This document shows positions 1 to 9,126 of a stretch of DNA of 64,000 nt, piece by piece. The stretch is taken from NCBI RefSeq assembly GCF_000740895.1, contig NC_025262.1:1604001-1668000 (forward strand), in the 5' to 3' direction. Source of the DNA: Theileria orientalis strain Shintoku. Lineage: Eukaryota; Apicomplexa; Aconoidasida; Piroplasmida; Theileriidae. The position numbers and the translations under genes are program-made. Numbering within the stretch: position 1 is the first letter of the stretch; each line of letters opens with the position of its first letter. A model generated the notes under the pieces. The model ran no database searches and had not been told where the DNA came from. It saw only the letters and a list, made by a program, of their open reading frames with translations.

Positions 1-1985
1 GATAGGAACACGAAGACCTTACGTGTGTGCCTGTACGAGATCCTCGACGGATACTTGGCCCCGTGCACGTCGTAGTAGTATTTCCACACAGTACTGTTGT
101 CGAAAGTGACCAAGTTACATTTTGTCCCTGCTCTTATGTCGTAGTTAAATACATCCTTGCATGGACTCGTGACCAAAAGCGAGTTATGTGGAATGTCGAT
201 CGACTTCTCGGCATCAGAAGGATCGACCATAAGTAACTTGAACTCTGGTGGGAAGTCTTCAGTCTTAAGGGGCTGCAGTCCACTTGCCGAATGCTGAGGC
301 ATATTAGTGTCTTGCTGGGCTTCGGTGGGCGCACCTTCATCTTGTGGAAGCGGCTTCGGCACGAAAAGCTTTGTGCTAACTTCTGGGCTTTTAGGATCAG
401 GGACAATTTTGTAGTCAGGGTCCGCTTCATCGTCGTCATCGTCCTCCGGCTCTTCACTTTCGTGGAAAAACACTCTCATACTTGGTTTCCCTTCAGTATC
501 GGTTTCAATAACTACCTTGTGCGAGTATACTGGATCCGGAGGCGGTTTCCCCTCCTCCACTTTAACTTCGGGGGGCCATACGGCCTTCGAATTCCTCCAG
601 ATCTTGTCAATTAAGAACCCAGATCTGCATATATATTTTTCACGACGTTTCTTCTCATTTATTTTGTATATAATCTCGGGAGTTGAGTGCTTGACATTGA
701 CGTTAGCTTCAATTAAGTATACGACAAACACTTCAGGCTCGGGTTCGAATGTTATGTTAGACACCTCTCCATTTATGTGATGAATGAGAGCCCTTTCCTC
801 GTTAATGATTTGCACCTTGTTCGCATAGAGCGACTTGTCGAGTGTGTGCCAAATGATGCTTCTGTGCTGTCTAACTAGTTTAAACAGGTATGCGTATTTA
901 GCAGTGTAAGTTTCAGTTTTTCCCCTTCTCAAGTAAGAGTATCTATAGTTGTTCTCTCTGAGGTCAATCCGGAGCGCCAGGGGGTACTTGTTTGACACTG
1001 ACGGGCTTATGAGCCTGTGTACATGTTGTGCCAACTTTTCGCACTCCTCCTTCAAATCGTTTAAGTCTTTCGTAAACCTAGCTACCAAGTCCACCAATTC
1101 CGCCTTATCTTTAGTCTCGAGTTCTTGTCTCAACTTCTTTTCTTCTTCTTCTTTATCCCGAAGATATTCTGATTCCTCGGGGGTTGACACTATTTTAGGA
1201 AACACTTCTTTAGTTCCTTCTTCCTTAGGGCCTTCAGTTCCACTTCCCTGTTGTTCTTGAACCTCACCTTTAGGGCCTCCTTCGCTTAAAGCTTCGCCTT
1301 TTGGGCCTCCTTCAGTTGTATCATCTCCTTTGGGGCCTCCATCAGTTGAATCTTCACCTTTGGGGCCTCCATGAGTTGTGTCATCGCCTTTCGGTCCTCC
1401 ATCTTCACCTTTCGGCCAACTTTCAGAAGAATCAAATTCTTTAGACTGAGAACCTTCGGCTGAATCGGCTACCACAGGGGGAATATGTGTTGCAGTGGAA
1501 GCAGGCGCGGCAAATGAACTAAGATCAATTGACTCAACTGTTGTAACAGTGAAGGATCTTGAACCTTCACTAGATACGACACTAGAACCACTGGGACTAC
1601 CGGCGCTACTGGAAGAACTAGTGGCACCGGGACTAGCTGTACTACTGGAAGCACTAGTGCCACTGGAACCAGCTGAATCAGCACTGGTAGCACCAGTGCC
1701 ACTGGAACCAGCTGAATCAGCACTGGGTGGACCAGGGGAGTGAACTGGAGCAGGCACGGAACTTTCAGAGTCAGAAGGGGAAGACGAGGCGGAAGGTAGC
1801 GGTATAGAAACTATAGTACCTGAATCTGGAGGAGATGTCTCTTCTGGCGGGTTGTTGTTGTTGTTATTTATCTGGTTAACAACATCATATCGGCTAGATA
1901 CCTCACTGTTTGAAAATGCTGGGCTTAAATTAAAAAATACTAACGCATATAAAAAAAGTAAATTAAACAAATTCCCAAAGTTCAT
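1..1985 (-). CDS. FAINT-domain secreted protein, C-terminus cut by window
   Basis: An open frame runs from the ATG at 1985 to the window edge without a stop (661 codons), so the C-terminus is missing. It opens with a hydrophobic signal peptide (about residues 1-25, ending near PAFS). A Ser/Pro/Gly/Thr low-complexity region follows, with a 39-bp direct repeat (1656-1687 and 1695-1726) and five 30-bp units coding GGPKG plus five variable residues (about 1267-1416). After a charged Glu/Lys stretch, three FAINT-like modules appear, each centred on a Trp: IIWHT near 375, IWRNS near 462, VWKYY near 631. FAINT (DUF529) proteins are Theileria secreted proteins, several of which reach the host cell. 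That this one is exported, and where it goes, is inference. It is the first of six FAINT genes on the minus strand here. Confidence 0.85.
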   Translation of the reverse strand, partial: MNFGNLFNLLFLYALVFFNLSPAFSNSEVSSRYDVVNQINNNNNNPPEETSPPDSGTIVSIPLPSASSSPSDSESSVPAPVHSPGPPSADSAGSSGTGATSADSAGSSGTSASSSTASPGATSSSSSAGSPSGSSVVSSEGSRSFTVTTVESIDLSSFAAPASTATHIPPVVADSAEGSQSKEFDSSESWPKGEDGGPKGDDTTHGGPKGEDSTDGGPKGDDTTEGGPKGEALSEGGPKGEVQEQQGSGTEGPKEEGTKEVFPKIVSTPEESEYLRDKEEEEKKLRQELETKDKAELVDLVARFTKDLNDLKEECEKLAQHVHRLISPSVSNKYPLALRIDLRENNYRYSYLRRGKTETYTAKYAYLFKLVRQHRSIIWHTLDKSLYANKVQIINEERALIHHINGEVSNITFEPEPEVFVVYLIEANVNVKHSTPEIIYKINEKKRREKYICRSGFLIDKIWRNSKAVWPPEVKVEEGKPPPDPVYSHKVVIETDTEGKPSMRVFFHESEEPEDDDDDEADPDYKIVPDPKSPEVSTKLFVPKPLPQDEGAPTEAQQDTNMPQHSASGLQPLKTEDFPPEFKLLMVDPSDAEKSIDIPHNSLLVTSPCKDVFNYDIRAGTKCNLVTFDNSTVWKYYYDVHGAKYPSRISYRHTRKVFVFL
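1267..1416 (-). repeat. 30-bp tandem repeat coding GGPKG-x5 units
   Basis: Five consecutive 30-bp units lie inside the FAINT gene. Each contains a cctttnggncctcc core at 1267, 1297, 1327, 1357 and 1387, and codes a collagen-like GGPKG followed by an acidic/Thr tail. The exact 30-bp period keeps the frame, so copy number can change without breaking the gene. Confidence 0.85.
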
Positions 1986-2573
1986 TCAAATTGCTGTTTA
2001 AATGAACAGGATTTCTTTAATCATACTTCCTTTATACGTGCTAATAATTTATCATTTAACCTCATAAAAACAAATAAATATACATTTTTTTAATATTATA
2101 CATAAAATCAAACATGGAAACCATGTTATTTTAAACAATCCATTGAGAAATCCCCAAGGGCTGCCTAATCCGTTACACATCGCCCATGCATGGGGACCTC
2201 ACTCGATTTATATATGGATTCCACTTGGCATTTGTTAAAAAAATGTGTGATTCAAAATAAAATTAATTTTATAGTTCATTTTTCTCTATGATTCTGAGAA
2301 TATATAAACACTTGAATATATACCGATTTTGCCCTGTTACACATTAGACCAATAAAAATTACTCGTAGACTACCTAATATTTCGTTGAATCCCCAAACTG
2401 GAGTTTAATTGTTTTTTAATTTTAGTTTCTCTGTAATTTTCTTAAAATTTTGCTTCTGATCACTCAAATTTAATGGTTCCCACTTATCGAGCAGCCTTGC
2501 ATATATTTTTATTTACTTATTTGGGCTCTATATACACCCCTTGAGTATACGTATATAGCTAATTTGATTTGTT
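1986..2573. other. AT-rich intergenic region upstream of FAINT gene
   Basis: No coding exon was found. This is the 5' flank of the minus-strand FAINT gene that starts at 1985. A 12-bp perfect palindrome, CCCATGCATGGG (2183-2194), lies about 200 bp upstream of that ATG and contains an ATGCAT core. It is listed only as a candidate protein-binding site. Confidence 0.5.
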
Positions 2574-2985
2574 TTATTTAATCACCTTAATTATGTTTGC
2601 TATTTGTTCCCGTATTTTTTTATCGTCTATGTTCGGGTGTCTATGATGCATTTCCAAATGTTTCATTATTTGCTTCGACCTTCCCCAATTAATTCCTGTG
2701 TTATCTCGCAACGACATCATTAGGGTTTTCCTAGAGTCCAGAATCAGCCCTTTTGTTTCCCTCTGTTTCCTGGCGTTCTCCAGCGATAGTCTCTGTTGCA
2801 GTTTCGCCTCCTTGTAGTTTTTACTCTGTATTTAGTCTTATTTTCAAACTGATAATTCAGTTTCCAACATTATTTTTTATTTATTATCACTAAAATGAAC
2901 TAATTGTCTTAATAGCTAGCAATTACGGCTATATGTACTACACATTCCAATGTTACTTATTATTAACTTACATTTTTAATGCCAT
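2574..2985 (-). CDS. Small two-exon hypothetical protein (87 aa)
   Basis: The main exon (2823-2574) codes a continuous, charged, coding-like peptide ending in TAA. A 14-nt first exon (2985-2972) starts ATGGCATTAAAAAT, ends at a strong GTAAGT donor and joins the acceptor at 2824 in frame. The total is 264 nt, 87 aa. The protein is basic and helical, begins MALKIKNYKEAKL, and has no signal peptide or membrane segment. I do not recognise the family. It sits head-to-tail 47 bp downstream of the next minus-strand gene. The main doubt is the very short first exon; the second exon itself looks convincing. Confidence 0.5.
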
Positions 2986-3032
2986 ATGGCACTAATGGTA
3001 CGTATTTTTTAGCGAACAGTAGAATATTTGAT

Positions 3033-3683
3033 TTATTCATCATCTGAGGAGTATCCTTCGATCAATGCCTTACTGCTTCTGCTGTCCCCTTTACTGGCAC
3101 TATCAGTGCCTTCTTTACTCTTGCTACTGTCAACACTTGTGGACAATTTAGTTGTTATTATTGCTTTCGCTTTCCCCTTATTGCTATCACTGTTAGATTT
3201 ATTATCTTCTTCGAAAAATGACCTTGGCTTCCTTGCAACTTTATTATCTACACATCCATTGAATACCTAGTATTGTTAAATAAAAGTGTTTAAAACACAT
3301 TTGATTGTTGTTCGGAATATTTTATTGTTACCTGGTGGTTGAATATTATCCTCGGCATTATCTTTAAGTACTCTCGATTGAACCTTCAGTAACTCCCGCT
3401 TGTATTCTTCATCCTGTTTCAATCTCCTTTTCCAGTTTTTTTCTTGTTTTTCCTCCAGTTGATCATAAAATTCAATATCTTCCGGAGTTATTCCAGAAGT
3501 TATAACGGTTCTTTGTACGTCGTTTTGGTCCTCGTAGTCTCTATCTCCGTGTAACACGGGGGAAACTGGTCTATTCAAAATACCAGGAAGGTTTTGTTCC
3601 CTTAAAATTCGTTCAGATGTATTTGTGTTTACAGTTTTATCTATGGAAGGTTTAAGATTAGAGCTGGGACCCGAAAGGGTCAT
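3033..3683 (-). CDS. NIP30/FAM192A-like protein (188 aa, two exons)
   Basis: Exon 1 is 3683-3332 and exon 2 is 3247-3033. The donor GTAACA and an acceptor after TGTAG join in phase 1 (567 nt). Reading through instead gives a stop soon after the splice site. Residues about 68-110 form a charged helix with the pattern ITPEDIEFYDQLEEK, which resembles the conserved N-terminal helix of NIP30 (PSME3IP1/FAM192A). The C-terminus ends GYSSDDE, like the GxYSGSSDSE-type tail of that family. In animals NIP30 is a nuclear partner of the proteasome activator PA28-gamma. That role here is inference, and the family assignment is tentative because the resemblance is short. Other coiled nuclear proteins are possible. 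Confidence 0.5.
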
Positions 3684-3948
3684 TTTTCAACAGTAAAGAG
3701 TTAAAACATTGTTTTAAGGAAATTTTTAAATCAAAATTTATTTTAAATAGTTTACAAATTTAATTGAAACAAACATACAAAAATAATTAGTACAAATTAC
3801 AATAAAGAAACATGAAATTAAGTATTATTTGTTAAGATACAACACCACACATCTTAACATATATTTTACTTATATTTGTAATTTTATATTTATTTTTTAA
3901 ACTTTTGGTTAAAACAAATAAAGATGTGTAGTTGTTTCAGGATTTATA

Positions 3949-4898
3949 ATGATATTAATTGTAATTTTGACACTTGGATTGGCTGACACATTCACACATA
4001 GTAAGACTAGTTTATATCTAAGTGAACCTTTAAGAAATTTAAGTAAATCTCGTCTTTTACTTGAAAGAAAAATATTTGGTCCCCAAGACTCTTTTGAATT
4101 GTTTTTGTCCAAAAGAAGTATACTAAATGGCTACCCTAAACGTAGAAAAGAATATAAAAGAGTATCTTGTACTAACAATTAGTTTTATTTTTACATTATG
4201 TACCTTTAAATAGTTTGTTTATTAATATTTAGCCTCATTGGTATGATTCATTTGAAGAAGAAGTTGAGAAGGAACCACTTGGACCTTACTGTAGTAAATT
4301 AACTAAAGATGTAATAGAAGGTAAAAGAAGACTGAGACTTACATTGAAAAAAACGAAGAAACAAATGTATGCAACAATCTTCGACGATGTTACCAGAGAA
4401 ACACTGTGTTTTGTAGCAACCAACTTCAAATACCTATCGCACATTTTTGGGACAGTTCCGACAAAAAATCGTATAAGTTATATACATTTGAAAAATTATT
4501 TAAAAAATATGTATATATGAAATTGTTAAATAAATATCGTCATGACTGTTAGATGTGTAAATTATAAACCAACATTATTAGATGTGTTTAACAATTCTAA
4601 GCTAATAAAATGGTAATTTAGCAAAAATTCTAAGGAATAAAGGAGGAAACATAAAAGCAGCATATGAATTGGGAAAATTAATTGGAAAACAGGCGTTATC
4701 AAGAGGAATTTCAAAAGTGTTCTTTGATCGTGCTGGATACAGGTAAACCATGGAAATTTAGATAAAAAATAGTTAAATTTAGTAAATTATAACTAATTAT
4801 GTAAAATTGTATGTGAAAAAACGATAAATTGATGTAGATACCAAGGAAGAGTTGAAGCTCTAGCAATAGGAGCAAGGAAGGTCGGACTTGAATTTTAA
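3949..4898 (+). CDS. Ribosomal protein uL18, organellar (apicoplast) type
   Basis: Four exons: 3949-4161, 4233-4470, 4622-4742, 4838-4898. Introns are GT-AG, the sum is 633 nt, and the product is 210 aa. The C-terminal half is unmistakably bacterial-type uL18: a [17 protein letters not shown] strand (from about residue 96), then KVFFDRAGY and [19 protein letters not shown] at the end. uL18 binds 5S rRNA in the central protuberance of the large subunit. The first residues ([16 protein letters not shown]) form a signal peptide, followed by a Lys/Ser-rich, Asp/Glu-poor stretch, which is the bipartite layout of apicoplast import. The bacterial-type family plus signal peptide suggests apicoplast rather than mitochondrion; location is inference. 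No single long open frame reveals this gene. Confidence 0.88.
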
Positions 4899-5137
4899 AA
4901 AGATACACAATAGACTTATATGTATAAATAGGTAAAATAAAAATGTTTCGTAATAGTTATGATGGTGAAACGGATGGTAAATGGAAAGATGTTAATTTTT
5001 GAAGGATTCTGACAAGGTGCAGAGGGGTGTGTAAACAGTAACATAAGAGATGAGTAATATAATGAACAGTGTACACAGTAGATTTATGTTTTATTTAAAT
5101 TTGTAAATGTGATAAGGGAGTTTTAAGGCCATCAAAA

Positions 5138-8100
5138 ATGACGGAATCAAAAAAAAAGTATAAATCCCAATCACCTTCCAATCCCACTCTAAAAGATAAA
5201 AGCAGTGAAAAGAGAAATGAATTAGAGGGAGATTTTGATGAAAAGATAGTAGACAAATTTAATAAAAGGAATGTATATAAAAACAAAGGTGTTTTAAACA
5301 GAGAGTTGAAAGGAAACGCACATCTTGTACACATTTCGAAAGATTTAAATGTAGTTTCACCAAAAATTGATGTAAAAAAGAGAATAAATGTAGTAGAATC
5401 AGATTTAATTTCAAGAGAGAAGGGATTTAATAGTTTAGTAAGTAAAAATAGTGAAAACAATGCACAATATAAAGCAGTAAGTAACATACAATCAATATTG
5501 TCGGAATGTGAGCCAAAAAGGACAGTATTAGTAAGTAATAGCAGTAAAAAGGGATACGATGCCGTAAAAAACTATAATATCCACAATAATAGTAACTATA
5601 GCAACGAACAGCTGAAACAAATAATAAAACTAGGAAGAGCGAACCTGAACGTAGTGAAGGATTTTAGGAGGGATGCGCCAGTGTCAAGGCTGCCAATAAT
5701 GTACAAAGATGACGTCGAAGCGTTGTTGAGCAGAAAACCAAATTCAGTGAGAAATTTTGTAAATTCGTTGAACAAGCAACTGAGCAGTTACACAGACTGC
5801 AATAGCAAGTACAGAGAAGGAGGGAACAAGGGAAACATGGATAGAAACAGTAGAAATAATAGCAGCTGCAGAGGCTGCACGTGTAGAAAATTGGATGAAT
5901 GCAGTTTTGCAAGTAAAGTTCAGAATAGTGGAGTTAGAGGACACTACGATGAGTGCAGAGAGTACTCTGGCCTCGAGAAATATTCTCCACAATCGCTAAA
6001 TTTAACGCTAAACAGAAGCGGAGGTGACTATGGGCCTAATTGCAGCAGAAATAATAACGTTAACCTAGTGGACTATGGTGGTGACGGTAAAGGGGACTGT
6101 GACGACAGGGAACTTGGACCCAGAGGACCGCAGGAGGATGAAATGATGACGTACAGAAGTAACACGTTTGGAAGCTTCGCAAGAAGAAGTCCGATGTCGA
6201 ACTGCGCAAAAAGCGCGTCTGACCTGTGCGGAAGTGTAACGAGTGACTTTGTATACAGCAGAAACCCGTTCTACCACGAAGGCGGTGCTAGCAATTACAT
6301 GCCAGGACACAGTGAGTTCAACTACGTCACCGGTGACAGCAGAGGCTGGGATTACAGGAGCCAGGATGGCAGCAGTTACAACCACAGAGTCGACGACGCC
6401 GAAAACTGGAATTGCAGAACGGAACGAGTGATGAGTATTGGCACAAATGAGTCGGAGGGATACGGGGGATTGGCGATGGACGGGGGCTACTACAACTTCA
6501 GCAGCTACTTCAACAGGAACTTCAACAACGGATACGAAGGAAGCTGCTACGAAGAAGGAGTCGGGGAAGGGGAGGCCTTTAAAAACGCAAAGTTGACGTC
6601 TAGAACGAGCCTAACTGGAGTAAACTCAGACGAGTACGAGGAGCACTACTGCACAGTCAACGCTGACCTCGACGGCAAGAGTGGAGAAGAAAGGGCAGAC
6701 ACCGTTAGGAAGAATAGGAAGTTGGGCGACTTGATATTCAGCAAAAGGTTCCTGCAGTCGTTTAACACTCTGCCCGAGGGGGTAAACCTGGTGATCGACA
6801 CGCCAACATCGCAAACGTCAAGCGAAACGCACCTGAACACGGCCGGCGCACTGGAAAGCACGAGCAGGCTAGACAGCGTTACTGGCAGGCGAGTGGAGCG
6901 ACAACGTGTGTTGGAAGGTACCAATGTCGGCAGTAGTTCGGTAGGCGGGTCTACAAGGCTGAAGATGGCCCGGAGGAGCAAGGCCGAGAGAAGATCGATG
7001 AGAAGCGAAAAGGTGGTGGTGAACAGCGTGAATCTGATCAAGTCAGGCTGGGTGTGGGTGCAGTCGTCAAGAACCAAAAACTGGGTTCCGAAGTTCGTAG
7101 TGCTCTTCTACGATGCAGAAAAGACACAGTACACGTCGTTCCCATTCGTGACAGGGACGTCAAACGGAACAACAGTTAACGCAGCGAATAGAACCGGTAA
7201 CAACAGCGACAACGCGCGGACAGCCTTAAACGCTGGAAGCAACAGTGGGAACAATGCGTCCAGCAAGCAGACAAACTATAACAGGTATTTTGTGGGAGAT
7301 GTCGGAACGAGTGATGGCTTTTGGAGAATATATCAACTGTACACGCAAATAAACCCGAGGCTGCACCTGAACACTAGCAACATCGTCAACATGGCGAGCT
7401 CAGGCAGGGCGAGCGTCGACGACATGAACAAGCTCATAGAGGACAACAGCGCAATATACCTGTGCATACTGAACCACGAGCCTGACAACTACTACGAGAC
7501 CATAAGGAACGGAAACTACCTGCAGCTGTACACAGTGGACACCAGCGTGGCCCCCTTCCTGAGAAGCTTCAACTCATGCTGGCTCTCGCGGCTCCTCTCG
7601 AGGAGGATGAAGGCGAACCTGGAGCTGATAATAATATCGCTGACCGACAACTACGAGTTCTGCTTCGTGCCGCTTTGCGCAGCCAAGTTGAACGCGACGG
7701 TCAGTTTCACGTACGAAATGGAGCTTGCGAACAAGAACAAAATAAACGACGAGTACGACGGGTGGATGTTTAAGCTCTGGGAGTATTCGCTGAGGTCCCT
7801 TGACTACCAAGTGTCAAGCAACGCGGGAGCAGACGGGAGTTTCAGACTAATGTTAAACTCAAAGGCCAACGGCGTGAACTGCGATCGCAACGGTGTTGAT
7901 GCACAAAGCAGTTTTGCGAGTGGCAGTCAGAATGGTGTCACTGTGGACAGCTCAGTCTTCAGCGCCTCAAATAATGCCTGCTTCAACTCCAATGCTAATA
8001 AGTCTACCGACATTGTTGTGAGTAACACTGATGCCAGTGTTGGTGGAGATGATAAGACCCTGTTGGCCAAGTGTTACGAGTACATTTGCAGTTTCTTCTT

Positions 8101-8443
8101 GACCACGACGCCGAATAAGCTGCAGACCGATGACCCAAAAAAGGACCCATCGAATTTTAGAACGTGTGTTACCACAGTACTGTGATACAACACTTATTGA
8201 TACTTGTTGATATCTATAATTTACACTATGATCTACTAATATCTTACCTACGTAAACTAACATTGATTTAGGCACATCATCAAGTCCATAAACAGTAACA
8301 AATCCGCTGACAATGACCATACGTCCAGAGATGAGAAATCTAACAATTTACCCTCTCCAAAAAACTTTATAAATTGGATTGATAAGTACGGCTTCGACGA
8401 CTTATCGATAAAAATGAACATGTACACCTTGATTAAACGTTGA
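5138..8443 (+). CDS. Large Asn/Ser-rich protein with PH-like region
   Basis: Exon 1 is 5138-8163 and exon 2 is 8272-8443. Splicing AC|GTGTGT to the acceptor at 8271 is in phase (3198 nt, 1065 aa) and bypasses a TGA at 8183-8185. The N-terminal half is basic, then rich in Asn, Gly, Tyr and Cys, without recognisable domains. From about residue 629, the sequence SGWVWVQSSRTKNWVPKFVVLF looks like the first two strands of a pleckstrin-homology fold. It is interrupted by an Asn/Thr/Gly-rich insert (about 668-710) and resumes with WRIYQLYTQINPRL and LELIIISLTDNYEF. No signal peptide is visible, so it is probably cytosolic or membrane-peripheral. PH assignment is tentative. Codon use shifts from AT-rich at the 5' end to GC-rich from about 6.1 kb. 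Confidence 0.75.
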
Positions 8444-8627
8444 ATCGCGTGTATAATCTTTTATCTTATACACACCTATACTGTTACAAGTACGTTTAAC
8501 ACAGTGTTGGCATTAATAAATTGATATTAATATCATTGACATTAGTATAATATATAAGTATTGCTACCACAAGTACCATTAGCATATGTAACATGTAATA
8601 TCGATTTTATAAAATTGTGTCTCGATC

Positions 8628-9015
8628 ATGAGAACAACCATATTGAGTGAACCCGTGTGTTGGTTGGTTTGTGTGTTGATTATAACCTTTGGTACAAAGT
8701 GCCAGTGGTATGTTTTGATGCGTCTCAAATGTGTTTTACTTATGTCATGATGCGATTGTTATTGATTTGTTTGAACTTAAAGCTCATCAAATCTCTAGTA
8801 TTTTGCGATAGTGGATACAACATTTCAGTCTAAAACTATGTTAGTGACAAACTGCATTGGTTATGTAACAAAAATATGATTTGTAAAACTGCGATTAGAA
8901 GGTGTTATGAGTACATTTTAGGCTAGTATTGACGTTAAACGTTGAGTGTGTCAATGTCAAAAACAATTGCTCTGGGTTGGTTTCGCTGTTATGGAGGATG
9001 TTTATTGTCATTTGA
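8628..9015 (+). CDS. Candidate two-exon short secreted peptide (57 aa)
   Basis: An ATG at 8628 opens a peptide with a hydrophobic core (CWLVCVLIITFGT), typical of a signal peptide. A GTATGT donor follows at 8708. Splicing to an acceptor after TACATTTTAG (8921) is in frame and yields 57 aa ending at TGA 9013-9015. The mature part is short and holds several Cys. There is no family match. The support is only a signal-like start and closing splice phases in an otherwise noncoding interval, so this could be chance. Confidence 0.27.
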
Positions 9016-9126
9016 TGGGCTATGCGGTTACAAATTGTGAACTTGGATTATTATCCATCAACAATATTACCACATGGGTACCATGTTCGGCTTTTAATTG
9101 ACTTTATTGATATTACATTGGAATAA

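Noticed and set aside
1495..1743. Plus-strand Leu/Ala/Pro frame in the first gene
   Set aside because: It is the complement of the Ser/Gly/Thr repeats of the FAINT gene on the minus strand.
8164..8185. End of the PH-like gene at the TGA at 8183-8185
   Set aside because: A GT donor at 8164 splices in phase to a further coding exon (8272-8443) with good protein character, so the TGA lies in the intron.
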